A stretch of DNA of 57,106 bases from Arthrobacter sp. (lineage in GTDB: Bacteria > Actinomycetota > Actinomycetes > Actinomycetales > Micrococcaceae). A program made the position numbers and the translations under genes. This document shows, piece by piece, positions 1-8,756 of the stretch. The stretch lies in assembly GCF_031179985.1 (NCBI RefSeq), contig NZ_JAPSHJ010000020.1, positions 1 to 57,106 on the forward strand, in the 5' to 3' direction. Within the stretch, counting starts at the first letter, position 1. The number at the start of each line of letters is the position of its first letter. Under the pieces are notes generated by a model. That model was not told the DNA's origin, searched no databases, and saw only the letters and a program-made list of their open reading frames with translations.

Positions 1-1
1 C

Positions 2-172
2 TCCACGGTCAAGCTCGCCGCACAGGCACCGGCGTCTGCAGTGAACGTCGCCGGCAACCTGGCCAACACCGGGCTGGACGCAGCACCGCTCGCCCTCGGC
101 GCGCTCGTGCTCTTCCTCCTCGGCGGAGCTGCCATGACGGTCAGCAAGGTACGTCGCCGGCCAATTCAATAA
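2..172 (+). CDS. C-terminal end of a sortase-anchored surface protein (5' partial)
   Basis: Only the last 56 residues are in the window. The reading frame that starts at base 2 ends in a typical cell-wall sorting signal: LANTG (bases 59-73), then a hydrophobic stretch rich in Leu/Ala/Gly, then an Arg-rich tail (VRRRPIQ). LAxTG is the pentapeptide recognised by class E sortases of high-GC Gram-positive bacteria, so the protein is probably linked to peptidoglycan after cleavage between Thr and Gly. What the exported part does cannot be told from this fragment. A strong terminator hairpin follows 42 bases after the stop. Confidence 0.8.
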   Translation, partial: STVKLAAQAPASAVNVAGNLANTGLDAAPLALGALVLFLLGGAAMTVSKVRRRPIQ

Positions 173-213
173 GAGGTACAGCTCTCGCTGAGACCGAGAA
201 CTGAGACCAGGAA

Positions 214-251
214 GCGGCGCCCGGGATAACCCGCCGGGCGCCGCTTTCGTC
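214..251 (+). terminator. Rho-independent terminator of the surface-protein gene
   Basis: A perfect 11-bp GC-rich stem (214-224 with 234-244) closes a 9-nt loop and is followed by TTTCGTCT. It lies just downstream of the stop at 172. Confidence 0.8.
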
Positions 252-270
252 TGCCCAGCAAGGCAAAGGA

Positions 271-310
271 CGGCAACGGCCGCCCATCCGAGGATGGGCG
301 GCCGTTGCCG
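271..310 (-). terminator. Terminator of the L-fucose/ABC importer operon
   Basis: A perfect 19-bp inverted repeat (271-289 with 292-310) lies just past the stop of the leftward substrate-binding-protein gene. Read leftward it is followed by a short T-rich tract (CCTTTGCC). It sits back to back with the terminator of the preceding rightward gene. Confidence 0.8.
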
Positions 311-333
311 CACAGGGAAGAGGAAGTGAACCG

Positions 334-1329
334 CTACTGGTAGAGGTTCGGCTTGATCTCGTCCGAATCGATGTTCTTGGCGTCGTACCAGTAGAAGCCG
401 GTGTCGATGATCTTCTCCAGTTTTTCGCCCTTGATGGCGGCTACGGCAGCCTTCACTGTTTCGTAGCCGATTCCGACCGGGTTCTGCGTGACGGCGCCAG
501 CCATGAGGCCGGACCGGATGGCATCGATCTGGGCCTTGCCTGAGTCGAAACCGACGATGGTCAGCTTGCCCTTGAGGCCGAGTTCTTCAACCGCCTTGAC
601 GACGCCGATCGCCGAACCCTCATTGGTGCCGTACATGCCCTTGAGGTTGGGGTTGGCCGTGACAATGGCCTTAGCCGCATCGGCCGAAAGGAGCTGATCG
701 CCACCGGCGTACTGGATGGCCACGATCTTGATGTTCGGGTGGTTCTTTTCGATGTATTCCTTGAAGCCGTCCCGGCGGTCGGTACCGGACTTGGAGGTCT
801 GGTCGTGGCCGATGATGGCAATGTCGCCGCTCCCGCCGATGAGCTCCGCGAGGTGCTTGGCGGCCTCGGCCGCAGCAGCCTTGTTGTCCGTTGAGGCGGT
901 GGTCACCGGAATGTCGGATTCAACCCCGGAGTCAAAGGCAACCACGGGAATGTTCTTGCTCTTGGCCTGCTCCAGCAACGGGGTGGCTGCCTGGGAGTCC
1001 AGGGCGGCGAAGCCAATGGCGGCTGGTGACTTGCCCAGAGCGGTCGTCAGCATCTGGATCTGCTGGTCCACGTCCTTTTCGGTGTTGGGACCTTCAAAGG
1101 TGATTTCGACGTCGAGCTCTGCTGCTGCCTTGTCCGCGCCCTGCTTCACGGCCTGCCAGAACTGGTGCTGGAAGCCTTTGGAAACGATGGCGATATAGGG
1201 CTTTGCTCCGTCGGCGGGAGAAGCGCCGGGGGTTCCGGCAGGGGCCTCGCAGCCGGCGATGGCTACAACACCGAGGGCCAGACCGGACAGGGTAAGGAAA
1301 CTGCGCCGGTCGAAAGTTGACTTGTTCAT
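334..1329 (-). CDS. Sugar ABC transporter substrate-binding lipoprotein (RbsB-like), probably for L-fucose
   Basis: The 331-aa lipoprotein captures the sugar outside the membrane for the importer encoded upstream. The N-terminus has a twin-arginine-like DRRSFLTLSG, a hydrophobic core and a lipobox (IAGC), so it is probably exported folded and lipid-anchored. The mature part starts like a type 1 periplasmic binding protein (KPYIAIVSKGFQHQFW) and carries the family's TTALGKSPAAIGFAAL and GMYGTNE-type segments. I chose the ATG at 1329 because the signal peptide begins there and a CGGAG motif precedes it; the open frame extends further upstream without signal features. It is the last gene of the leftward operon, 98 bases after the permease. 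Fucose as ligand is inferred from the catabolic genes; ribose or rhamnose cannot be excluded by sequence alone. Confidence 0.85.
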   Translation of the reverse strand: MNKSTFDRRSFLTLSGLALGVVAIAGCEAPAGTPGASPADGAKPYIAIVSKGFQHQFWQAVKQGADKAAAELDVEITFEGPNTEKDVDQQIQMLTTALGKSPAAIGFAALDSQAATPLLEQAKSKNIPVVAFDSGVESDIPVTTASTDNKAAAAEAAKHLAELIGGSGDIAIIGHDQTSKSGTDRRDGFKEYIEKNHPNIKIVAIQYAGGDQLLSADAAKAIVTANPNLKGMYGTNEGSAIGVVKAVEELGLKGKLTIVGFDSGKAQIDAIRSGLMAGAVTQNPVGIGYETVKAAVAAIKGEKLEKIIDTGFYWYDAKNIDSDEIKPNLYQ

Positions 1330-1427
1330 GGATGAAAACTCCGTTGTTTTTCTCATTGGAAAGGAAGAGAGGGTGGGAAAGAGGGGATGATGCTGGAGGG
1401 AGGTCCGCATCGGACCGGCTGAAGACG

Positions 1428-2465
1428 CTACTTGGCTGCCTCCTTCCGGCGAAGCATGTCCAGGTAGACAGCCACCAGGATCACAACGCCGATGGCCACG
1501 TTCTGCCACTCCTGCGGCACCGAGATGACGCGGAGGCCGTTGGTGAGGACGGACATAATGAGGGCACCAATAACCGTGCCGACGATGGAGCCTTTGCCTC
1601 CGGCCAAGGACGTCCCACCGATCACAACGGCGGCGATCGCCTGGAGTTCATACCCCATGCCCTGTCCTGGCTGTGCTGAGTTGAGCCTCGCCGCGATGAT
1701 CACGCCGGCCAGCCCGGTGAAGGCTCCTGCGGCGGTGTAGATCCAGAGCTTCCAGCTGCGGACGTTGATGCCCGAGAGCGCCGTCGCTTCCTCGTTGGAG
1801 CCGATGGAGAAGGTGTAGCGGCCCAGCAGGGTCTTGCTCATGACCACGCCGGCCAGTGCCGCCGCTCCGAAGAAAATGAAGACAGCATTGGGAATGACCA
1901 GCCCGGCAATGGGTTTGCCAAGGGCGAGGTTGGCAAAACCCTCGGTACCTGTGAAATAGATGGGCTTGGTTCCCGAAACCACCAGCGCCATCCCCTGGCA
2001 GACGAGCATGGTGGCCAAGGTTGCAATGAATGGGGGGATTTTCAGGAAGGAAATGAGGAAGCCATTTACGGCCCCGATAACTGCTCCCATCAGGATGCCG
2101 CCCACAATACCGGCCCATATCGGCAGGCCCAGATAGGTCAGCACGACGCCAACCATCACAGAACACAGGCTCATGCCGGTGCCCACGGAGAGATCGATGC
2201 CGCCAGTGACGATGACGAAGGTCGCACCGAGGGCAAGGAGCCCGATGACCACCGTGGAAAGCAGGATGTCCGAGAGGTTGCCCGGCAGCAGGAACCGGGC
2301 GTTCATGACGCCGAAGAAGACCACCAGGACAATCAGCGAGCCGAAGGCCAGGAGCTGCTGCAGGGACGAGCGGAGCCGCAGGGAGAGGCCTTGGGCGCGT
2401 GGCGGTGAAGACGGCGCCGTCAACACCTTGGATTCTTTCGGTGTGGGGGTTTCTACAATGCTCAT
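1428..2465 (-). CDS. Sugar ABC transporter permease (RbsC-like)
   Basis: A 345-aa polytopic membrane protein of the BPD_transp_2 (ribose/xylose/galactose) family. After a polar N-terminal tail of about 35 residues come roughly eight to ten hydrophobic segments. The family motifs TGGIDLSVG and FLISFLKIPPFIATLATM near the middle and GTSLAGGKGSIVGTVIG near the C-terminus are visible. It would form the homodimeric channel of the importer with the preceding ATPase and following lipoprotein. Its ATG overlaps the ATPase stop by 4 nt, so translation is coupled. Confidence 0.88.
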   Translation of the reverse strand: MSIVETPTPKESKVLTAPSSPPRAQGLSLRLRSSLQQLLAFGSLIVLVVFFGVMNARFLLPGNLSDILLSTVVIGLLALGATFVIVTGGIDLSVGTGMSLCSVMVGVVLTYLGLPIWAGIVGGILMGAVIGAVNGFLISFLKIPPFIATLATMLVCQGMALVVSGTKPIYFTGTEGFANLALGKPIAGLVIPNAVFIFFGAAALAGVVMSKTLLGRYTFSIGSNEEATALSGINVRSWKLWIYTAAGAFTGLAGVIIAARLNSAQPGQGMGYELQAIAAVVIGGTSLAGGKGSIVGTVIGALIMSVLTNGLRVISVPQEWQNVAIGVVILVAVYLDMLRRKEAAK

Positions 2466-3994
2466 GAGGTTGGTGCTCCTGTGGTGATGGAGACGCGCCG
2501 GGTGGCAAGTTCCATGATGTTTTCCTGGGTGGCTTCTGCATTATTGAGGAAGCCGGTGATCCGCCCTTCGCACATAACGGCGATCCGGTGGGACAGGCGG
2601 AGGACTTCGGGCAGTTCGGAGGAGATCATGATGATCGCCTTGCCTTCGCCCGCAAGTTCGTTGAGGAGCTTGTAGATCTCGTCCTTGGCTCCGACGTCGA
2701 TGCCCCTGGTGGGCTCATCGAAGATGAGGATGTCACAGTCCTTGACGAGCCATTTTGCGATGACTACCTTCTGCTGGTTGCCGCCCGAGAGGTTCCGGGC
2801 AAGCTGCCTGATGGACGGCGTCTTGATCCGGAGCTTGCGGGCGTATTCGTCGGCGGTGCGGCGCAAAGCAGCGTCCTTGATAAAGCCGCCCGCAGAGTTC
2901 TCCACGAGCGAGGAGAGCATGATGTTTTCCTTCACGTCGCGCTCCAGCATGAGGCCCAGATGCTTTCTGTCCTCAGAGAGGTAGCCGATGCCCAGCTTCG
3001 CCGCTACGGCCGGGTTGGGAACCTGGACGTCGGCCCCGTTCACTTTGAGGTGTTCGAAGCTGGCCTTGTCCGCGCCCACCAGGGCCCTGGCAACTTCGGT
3101 GCGTCCGGCACCCATGAGTCCGGCAAATCCCAGGATCTCGCCCCTGCGCAGCGCGAAGCTGACACTCTTCAGCAGGGAAGGGGTAGTGAGCCCTTCAACC
3201 GAAAGTACGACGTCGTCCGCGCGGTCTGCTGCGTCGGCCGGCGGGCGCTGGTCACCGGAAATCGAACGTCCCACCATCAGCGAGATGACCTCCTGCATGC
3301 TGGTTTTTTCGGTGTCCACAGTGTCCACGTACTCGCCGTCGCGGATAACGGTAACGCGCTGGGAGATCTGCTTGAGCTCATCCATTCGGTGTGAAATGTA
3401 GATGACTCCCGTCTCCGGCGAGACAAATCCGCGGATCAGTTCATGCAGGGTGGCCACTTCGGCATCGTTCAGGGCCGCGGTGGGCTCATCCATGATGATC
3501 ACCTTGGAGTCATGACTCAGGGCCTTGGCGATCTCTACCATCTGCTGTTTGGCCACCGTCAGATCACCGCAGCGCTCCCTTGGATCCAGCTTGAGGCTCA
3601 TCCGGTCGAACAGATCCTGGGTCTTCCGGTTCAGTGCCCGCTCACTGAGCATTCCAAAGCGGCGGGGTTCCCGGCCGATGTAGATATTCTGCGAGACGGT
3701 CAGGTCGGCCATCAGGTTGAACTCCTGATGGATGATGCTGATGCCCAGCTCCTGGGCATGCTTTGGTCCGGCTGGCGTAAAGGCCACACCGTTGAGTTCA
3801 AAGGTTCCCTCATCCGGGACGTAGATGCCGGAAAGCAGCTTCATCAAGGTGGACTTGCCTGCACCGTTTTCGCCCACAAGAGCGAGCACTTCACCGCGCC
3901 GAAGGTCCAAATGCATGTTGTGCAGTGCCCTGACACCGGGGAAGCTCTTCTCCACGCCGTGCACCGACAACAGTGGTGTCTGATCCGCCGTCAT
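2462..3994 (-). CDS. Sugar ABC transporter ATP-binding protein, two fused ABC domains (RbsA-like)
   Basis: The 510-aa protein carries two ABC cassettes in tandem, as in the ribose/xylose/galactose group. The first has Walker A GENGAGKST near residue 45, LTVAKQQMVEIAKAL in the signature region and Walker B IIMDEPTAAL. The second lacks a normal Walker A (GLMGAGRTE), which is typical of RbsA, but has LSGGNQQKV and LIFDEPTRGID. The ATG at 3994 is chosen because it starts the first cassette (MTADQTPLLSVHGVEKSFPG) and overlaps the lactonase stop by 4 nt; the open frame upstream runs inside the lactonase gene. It energises uptake for the fucose operon. Confidence 0.9.
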   Translation of the reverse strand: MTADQTPLLSVHGVEKSFPGVRALHNMHLDLRRGEVLALVGENGAGKSTLMKLLSGIYVPDEGTFELNGVAFTPAGPKHAQELGISIIHQEFNLMADLTVSQNIYIGREPRRFGMLSERALNRKTQDLFDRMSLKLDPRERCGDLTVAKQQMVEIAKALSHDSKVIIMDEPTAALNDAEVATLHELIRGFVSPETGVIYISHRMDELKQISQRVTVIRDGEYVDTVDTEKTSMQEVISLMVGRSISGDQRPPADAADRADDVVLSVEGLTTPSLLKSVSFALRRGEILGFAGLMGAGRTEVARALVGADKASFEHLKVNGADVQVPNPAVAAKLGIGYLSEDRKHLGLMLERDVKENIMLSSLVENSAGGFIKDAALRRTADEYARKLRIKTPSIRQLARNLSGGNQQKVVIAKWLVKDCDILIFDEPTRGIDVGAKDEIYKLLNELAGEGKAIIMISSELPEVLRLSHRIAVMCEGRITGFLNNAEATQENIMELATRRVSITTGAPTS

Positions 3995-4968
3995 GCTTTC
4001 ACCTCGTCCTGCTTGGTTATGGTTGATTCCGTTTCCGGGGTGGTTCCGTCCGCTGACGATGCAGGCAGCCCGGAGTTTTCCAGTCCATAAGTACGGACCG
4101 CTGTTCCTTCGAGGAAAGCGTGCCGCTCCGCGGGACCCAGGTCGGCAGCCAGTTCGAGCAGCACCTCCACTGTGCGGCGGTAGGGCGCTCCGAGCGTGCT
4201 GACCGGCCAATCCATGCCGATCATCAGCCTCTCGGGTCCAAAAGCTTCGAGTGCCTCTTCCCAAAGGGGACGCAGCGCCTTCGCCGTGTACTCCAGTCCT
4301 GGCAGGTGCAGGCCGGAGACCTTGGCCACGGTGTTAGGCAGTTCAGCCAGAGCCCGGAATTCGCGGCGCCAGCGCTCCAACTCACCGCACGACCCGTTGC
4401 CGCCGGAGGTGACGGTGCCTGAGAGTGGCGGTTTGCCCAGGTGATCCAGCACCACGGTGAGTTCAGGAAGGTCCCTGGCAAGGTCAACGGCACGCTGGAG
4501 GTGCCGGGGATAGGCGTCCGGGACGTCCAGTGTCAGTCCCTTGGCGGACAGCAGCTTCAGCGATTCCCTCACCTCAGGCAGCTCCAGGAAGTTATCCCGC
4601 GGGTCGTTGTGGACCAGGTGGCGGACACCGCGGAACTTAGGGTTCTGGCCCAGCCGTTCCAGCGCGGCCTCTGCCTGCTCAGGCTGTTCCAAAGGTATCC
4701 AGCCGACGACGGCGAGCACCCAGTCGTTGCGGTGAGCCGCGGCCAGCATAAATTCTGTGTCAGAGATGGCGTCGTCCGCCTGCACCAGCACCGCTCCGCT
4801 GACACCGGCGTCAACCAGGGTTCCCTGTGCCTCTGCTTCGCCATAGCTGCGGAAGAGCGAACCATGCTGAGGACCGAGCCATGAGTACGGACGCCGCGGC
4901 GCTCCCGGCTCGGTTGGCTGCTCGGGGACAGGCGGCAGTTCCCACAAATGGAGATGTGAGTCGATCAT
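3991..4968 (-). CDS. Amidohydrolase-family lactonase, probable L-fuconolactonase
   Basis: 325 aa. It begins MIDSHLHLW, the N-terminal metal-binding strand of the amidohydrolase_2 family (COG3618), the family of L-fuconolactonase and related sugar lactonases. Further family segments include a conserved His-Asn-Asp region (VRHLVHNDPRDNF), TVVLDHLGKPP and LMIGMDWPVS. It would hydrolyse L-fucono-lactone, made by the neighbouring dehydrogenase, to L-fuconate. The start at 4968 puts the HxH motif at residues 5-7 and gives a 4-nt overlap with the upstream dehydrogenase stop; the longer open frame lies inside that gene. Specificity is taken from the pathway context. Confidence 0.82.
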   Translation of the reverse strand: MIDSHLHLWELPPVPEQPTEPGAPRRPYSWLGPQHGSLFRSYGEAEAQGTLVDAGVSGAVLVQADDAISDTEFMLAAAHRNDWVLAVVGWIPLEQPEQAEAALERLGQNPKFRGVRHLVHNDPRDNFLELPEVRESLKLLSAKGLTLDVPDAYPRHLQRAVDLARDLPELTVVLDHLGKPPLSGTVTSGGNGSCGELERWRREFRALAELPNTVAKVSGLHLPGLEYTAKALRPLWEEALEAFGPERLMIGMDWPVSTLGAPYRRTVEVLLELAADLGPAERHAFLEGTAVRTYGLENSGLPASSADGTTPETESTITKQDEVKA

Positions 4969-5975
4969 GCCGGGATCAACTTCCGCTGTGAAAGTTCCGT
5001 CCACAGTTCCTCCGGAACCACTTCTTCCATCCGGCTGGCGCTGTCGCGGATCTGCTCCGGGGACGTTGCCCCAACCGTCACATTGACTACCGCGGGGTGC
5101 CGAAGACCAAACTGGAGCGCCGCCGTCGGAAGCTCTACGCCGTAACTGGCGCAGATCGCTGCCAGTAGGCGGGCGCGTTCCAGTAGCTCGTGCGGTGCCT
5201 GTCCGTAGTTGTAATGGGCGTCGTCGGGAACGTCCTGGCGGGCCAGCAATCCGGAATTGTAAGCTCCGACGTTGACCACGCCTGTACCTTTCTCTACGCA
5301 TCGCGCCAAGAGCGGCACCTGGGGCTGCTCAAGAAGGGTGTACCGGCCGGCCAGCATCACGAGGTCCAGGTCAACCGCCTCGACGCAGTGAAGGGCGGCT
5401 TCGGCTGAGTTGATTCCGACGCCGATGCCGCGCACGAGCCCTTCGGAGCGCAGCTTTTCCAGGGCGGGAAGTCCGTCACTGATGCCTCCGGCGAGGTCAT
5501 GGATGTCTGCATCGTGAAGGTAGGCGATGTCCAGATAATTCAGGCCCAGGCGTTCCAGCGATTCCTCGATGCTTTGCCGGATACCCCGCTCGGTGAAGTC
5601 CCAGACGCGGCGGCTGGCGGCAGGCACGTCGAATCCTTCCGGATCGCGTGGGCTGACTCCATCGATGTCACCAGCGGTCACACCCTGCTTGGGTACAAGG
5701 AGGCGTCCAACCTTGGTGGAGATGACAAATTCCTGCCTGGGCTTGCCCTGGAGAAAAGCACCGAGACGGTGTTCGGACAGGCCCAGGCCATAGTGCGGGG
5801 CCGTATCGAAGTATCTGATGCCGGCGTCCCAGGCGGCTTCTGTGATCGCTGAGGACGTGCTGTCGGACATGGCACGGTAGAGATTGCCGAGCCCGGCAGC
5901 GCCGTAGCCCAGCCTGCCGAGTTGGAGGGTGCCAGGTTGCAGGCTGCGCGCGTCACTGGAAGTCTGTGCGCTCAT
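4965..5975 (-). CDS. Aldo/keto reductase, probable L-fucose 1-dehydrogenase
   Basis: A 336-aa (beta/alpha)8 aldo/keto reductase of the D-threo-aldose / L-fucose dehydrogenase group. The catalytic tetrad is visible: Asp57 (YFDTAP), Tyr62 (HYG), Lys88 (STKVG) and the His in AYLHDADIHD. It would oxidise L-fucose with NAD(P)+ to the lactone, the first oxidative step of the pathway. It lies between the mutarotase and lactonase genes with 4-nt overlaps on both sides, so the three steps are co-translated. The C-terminal part (HPAVVNVTVGATSPEQI) is the usual cofactor-binding segment. Galactose or rhamnose could be alternative substrates, but the fuconate dehydratase next door argues for fucose. Confidence 0.83.
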   Translation of the reverse strand: MSAQTSSDARSLQPGTLQLGRLGYGAAGLGNLYRAMSDSTSSAITEAAWDAGIRYFDTAPHYGLGLSEHRLGAFLQGKPRQEFVISTKVGRLLVPKQGVTAGDIDGVSPRDPEGFDVPAASRRVWDFTERGIRQSIEESLERLGLNYLDIAYLHDADIHDLAGGISDGLPALEKLRSEGLVRGIGVGINSAEAALHCVEAVDLDLVMLAGRYTLLEQPQVPLLARCVEKGTGVVNVGAYNSGLLARQDVPDDAHYNYGQAPHELLERARLLAAICASYGVELPTAALQFGLRHPAVVNVTVGATSPEQIRDSASRMEEVVPEELWTELSQRKLIPA

Positions 5976-6286
5976 GGCAGTTCCCAGACCAGCGGAACAC
6001 CTGAATCGTTGCCGCTGTAATCGTCTTCGATCTCCAGCAACTCGGCCATGCGGGCTTGCCAGGCGAGGTTGACCGGGTGCTGGGCAAGGGCTTTGCGCAT
6101 AGCCTTGTAGTCCTCTACTTCCACCACGTGAATCAGTTCCAGGCCGCTGCGCCAGATGCGCCAGTTGGCGACGCCGGCATCCTTCAAGGCAGTGACCAGC
6201 TCGGCGGGGATGGCGGCGTGCGCGTCGGCATAGGCCTGCGCTGCTCCCGGCTTCAGCTTGGTGTGCAGGACGATGGTCTCAGGCAT
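5972..6286 (-). CDS. L-rhamnose/L-fucose mutarotase family protein (RhaM/DUF718)
   Basis: A 104-aa one-domain protein matching the RhaM mutarotase fold. Tyr19 and His23 line up by eye with the catalytic Tyr18/His22 of E. coli RhaM, and the C-terminal PLVWELP resembles the family ending. It would interconvert sugar anomers so that the dehydrogenase receives its preferred form. It overlaps the dehydratase stop region by 8 nt and the dehydrogenase start by 4 nt. In fucose operons of this type the mutarotase usually comes from this family rather than from FucU. Confidence 0.85.
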   Translation of the reverse strand: MPETIVLHTKLKPGAAQAYADAHAAIPAELVTALKDAGVANWRIWRSGLELIHVVEVEDYKAMRKALAQHPVNLAWQARMAELLEIEDDYSGNDSGVPLVWELP

Positions 6287-7673
6287 CAGCCGACGCCTCG
6301 TTGAGTGCCAGCTCCCGCTCGGGCGACAGGGGATCGGTGGTCTGGTGGCCGGCAGGCTGGTGAACGTCCGCTGCGGTGCCGCTCCAGGTTCCGCCGTCGG
6401 GGAAGCTGAAGGCAGTCAATGTCTGCCGGTGCATTTCGGCGCCGGCCCCGGGTGCTGAGGGCGGCCAGTAGCAGCCTCCGCGGACGTCCACGGGGGTGAT
6501 GAAATGCTCGTGGAGGTGGTCCACAAACTCAATCATACGGTCGTCCTTTTCTCCGGAGACAGCAATGAAATCGAACATTGAAATATGCTGAACGGCCTCA
6601 CAAAGACCGACCCCGCCGGCATGCGGACAAACACGGATGCCGAACTTCGCGGCGAGCAGCAAAATAGCGATGTTCTCGTTGACGCCCGCCACCCGGGCCG
6701 CGTCAAGCTGAAGCACTTCGATGGCACGTGCCTGCAGAAGCTGCTTGAACATGACCCGGTTCTGCACGTGCTCACCGGTGGCAACCGGGATTGGTGCCAC
6801 ACCGCGCGCTATAGCGGCGTGTCCCAGGATGTCGTCCGGGCTGGTAGGTTCTTCAATCCACGCGATGTCGTAGGGAGCCAGATGTGCCATCCAGTCAATG
6901 GCTTCCTGAACGTCCCACCGCTGGTTGGCGTCGACAGCAATCTTGATGTCAGAACCTACGGCCTCGCGGGCTACACGGACACGCCGGATGTCATCCTCCA
7001 GCGAGGCGCCCACTTTGAGCTTGATCTGCGTGAAGCCGTCCGCAACAGCTTCCTTGGCCAGGCGTGCGAGCTTCTCGTCGCTGTACCCCAGCCATCCCGG
7101 TGTTGTGGTGTAGCCAGCGTAGCCCTCGGCTAGGAGCCTGGCATGCCGTTCGGCGCGGCCCGGCTCGGCGCGGTGAAGTATCTCCAGCGCTTCCTCCGGG
7201 GTCAGCGCATCACTGAGGTAACGGAAGTCAACCAGGGCCACGATCTCCTCCGGGCTCAAGGATGCCAGCAACTCCCACAGCGGAAGCCCCGCACGCTTGG
7301 CCTTCAGGTCCCACAGGGCATTCACCACGGCGCCGATTGCCATGTGCATCACGCCTTTTTCCGGGCCCAGCCACCGCAGTTGGGAGTCGTGGACCAGGAG
7401 GTTCCAGGTACCGCCCATGTCCGCCAGCAGGTCTTCGACGTTCCGGCCCAGAATGTGGGGGCGCAATGCGTCGATGGCTGCAGCCTCGACTTCATTGCCG
7501 CGCCCGATGGTGAACACAAAGCCGTGTCCCTCCAGGTCATCGCCCGCATCTGTGCTGATGATCAGGTAGGCCGCGGAGTAATCGGGATCCGGATTCATCG
7601 CGTCGGAACCGTCCAGTTCCTGGGACGTGGGGAAGCGGATATCAAAGGTTTCTACCGCCGTTATGACGCTCAT
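6279..7673 (-). CDS. fucD: L-fuconate dehydratase (enolase superfamily)
   Basis: 464 aa, first gene of the leftward operon. The N-terminus ([20 protein letters not shown]) is the signature of L-fuconate dehydratases and the related ENOSF1 group. The barrel carries the acid/base Lys motif ([12 protein letters not shown]), metal ligands in [19 protein letters not shown] and ATGEHVQNR, and the His motif [11 protein letters not shown]. It removes water from L-fuconate to give 2-keto-3-deoxy-L-fuconate. The ATG at 7673 follows an AGGAGC ribosome site by 7 nt. The protein has a polar C-terminal tail of about 25 residues (ending NEASADA) beyond the conserved core. Transcription probably starts from the promoter at 7761-7790. 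Confidence 0.92.
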   Translation of the reverse strand: MSVITAVETFDIRFPTSQELDGSDAMNPDPDYSAAYLIISTDAGDDLEGHGFVFTIGRGNEVEAAAIDALRPHILGRNVEDLLADMGGTWNLLVHDSQLRWLGPEKGVMHMAIGAVVNALWDLKAKRAGLPLWELLASLSPEEIVALVDFRYLSDALTPEEALEILHRAEPGRAERHARLLAEGYAGYTTTPGWLGYSDEKLARLAKEAVADGFTQIKLKVGASLEDDIRRVRVAREAVGSDIKIAVDANQRWDVQEAIDWMAHLAPYDIAWIEEPTSPDDILGHAAIARGVAPIPVATGEHVQNRVMFKQLLQARAIEVLQLDAARVAGVNENIAILLLAAKFGIRVCPHAGGVGLCEAVQHISMFDFIAVSGEKDDRMIEFVDHLHEHFITPVDVRGGCYWPPSAPGAGAEMHRQTLTAFSFPDGGTWSGTAADVHQPAGHQTTDPLSPERELALNEASADA

Positions 7674-7760
7674 AATGCTCCTGACTGTGCAGCGGCCGGA
7701 AGGGGCGCTTCGTGGCCGACCGGGCACATCACGAAGCTGCCGGGTCGGGAATCTGGGATT

Positions 7761-7790
7761 AACCTAAACATCCGATGTTTCACTTGTCAA
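7761..7790 (-). promoter_or_regulatory. Promoter of the leftward fucose operon
   Basis: Read leftward: TTGACA (7785-7790), an 18-bp spacer, then TAGGTT (7761-7766). The palindrome AAACATCCGATGTTT fills most of the spacer, so a bound regulator would block RNA polymerase. About 80 nt of leader precede the dehydratase start. Confidence 0.65.
7766..7780. promoter_or_regulatory. Palindromic operator AAACATC-C-GATGTTT
   Basis: Perfect 7-nt arms flank one central base. The site sits between the -35 and -10 of the leftward promoter and directly upstream of the -35 of the rightward promoter. A second half-site (TCGGATGTTA, 7835-7844) matches one arm in 9 of 10 bases. The shape fits a dimeric GntR-type repressor, but no such regulator gene is in the window. 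Confidence 0.6.
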
Positions 7791-7811
7791 TGGGTAACTT
7801 ATGCGTAGTAT
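7784..7811 (+). promoter_or_regulatory. Promoter of the rightward hydrolase/SDR pair
   Basis: TTGTCA (7784-7789), a 16-bp spacer, then TAGTAT (7806-7811). Its -35 overlaps the -35 of the opposing promoter by five bases, so the two probably compete. The half-site at 7835-7844 lies just past the expected transcription start. Confidence 0.6.
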
Positions 7812-7877
7812 TAGGGGAGGCCCGCAGCAAAAGCTCGGATGTTAGCGGCATACCTTGCGCCAAAGTCAGAGGAGATC

Positions 7878-8756
7878 ATGAATATCAAGCTGGCCCGTTT
7901 GGGCGAACGCGGAAAAGAAAAGCCGGCAGTGGTCACCACTGACGCCAACGGGGACGAAAAATACTTCAGCCTGGCAACACTGACCCGCGACGTCGACGGC
8001 GTCTTCCTGGCAAACCAGGGCATCTCCCGCACTCGGCAGGCCCTCGATGCAGGGACTTTGCCGGAGGTTTCAGCAGCTGGCCTTCGGGTCGGAGCGCCGG
8101 TCGCCCGTCCCGGGGCCATCGTCTGCATCGGCATGAACTACGCTGCCCATGCTGCCGAATCAGGTGCGGCGCCGCCAGAGATTCCAGTGGTGTTCCTCAA
8201 GCCGTCAAACACCATCAGCGGACCATTTGACGCCGCCCCCATCCCGCCGTCGTCCAAAAAATACGACTGGGAGGTTGAACTGGGAGTGGTCATCGGCCGG
8301 GAGGCCAGTTACCTTGCTGACCCCGCCGAGGCCATGGACTACGTCGCAGGATATGTAATTGCCAACGATCTTTCCGAGCGCGACTATCAGCTGCCCGGCG
8401 CGGCCGGTCAATGGACCAAGGGCAAATCCCTGCCGGCTTCCACACCGCTTGGCCCCTGGCTTGTTCCTGCGGATGAGATCGATCCGGGCCAGCTGAGGTT
8501 GCGGTCCCTGGTCAACGGTGACGTCCGCCAGGATTCTTCAACAGCGGATCTGATATTTGACGTGGCTACCTTGGTGCACCATGTCAGCCAGTACATGCTG
8601 CTGGAGCCGGGCGACGTGATCCTCACCGGCACTCCTGAAGGAGTGGCGTTGTCGGGTCGCTTCCCGTACATCCAGCCGGGGGACGTAGTGGAGCTCGATA
8701 TAGAAGGACTCGGCCGGCAGCGCCAGGAGTTTTACCGGCAGGGAGCAGCGCAGTGA
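7878..8756 (+). CDS. Fumarylacetoacetate hydrolase family protein, probable 2,4-diketo-3-deoxy-L-fuconate hydrolase
   Basis: 292 aa. The FAH catalytic domain spans about residues 70-285. It shows the metal-binding E-x-E of YDWEVELGVVIG, the Asp of VIANDLSERD and the closing GTPEGVAL. Members of this family complete non-phosphorylative L-fucose and L-rhamnose catabolism by splitting the 2,4-diketo-3-deoxy acid into pyruvate and lactate. I chose the ATG at 7878 because an AGAGGAG ribosome site precedes it; the frame is open 13 codons further upstream. Its stop overlaps the SDR start by 4 nt (GTGA), so both products are made together, and both enzymes are needed after the dehydratase step. Confidence 0.87.
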   Translation: MNIKLARLGERGKEKPAVVTTDANGDEKYFSLATLTRDVDGVFLANQGISRTRQALDAGTLPEVSAAGLRVGAPVARPGAIVCIGMNYAAHAAESGAAPPEIPVVFLKPSNTISGPFDAAPIPPSSKKYDWEVELGVVIGREASYLADPAEAMDYVAGYVIANDLSERDYQLPGAAGQWTKGKSLPASTPLGPWLVPADEIDPGQLRLRSLVNGDVRQDSSTADLIFDVATLVHHVSQYMLLEPGDVILTGTPEGVALSGRFPYIQPGDVVELDIEGLGRQRQEFYRQGAAQ

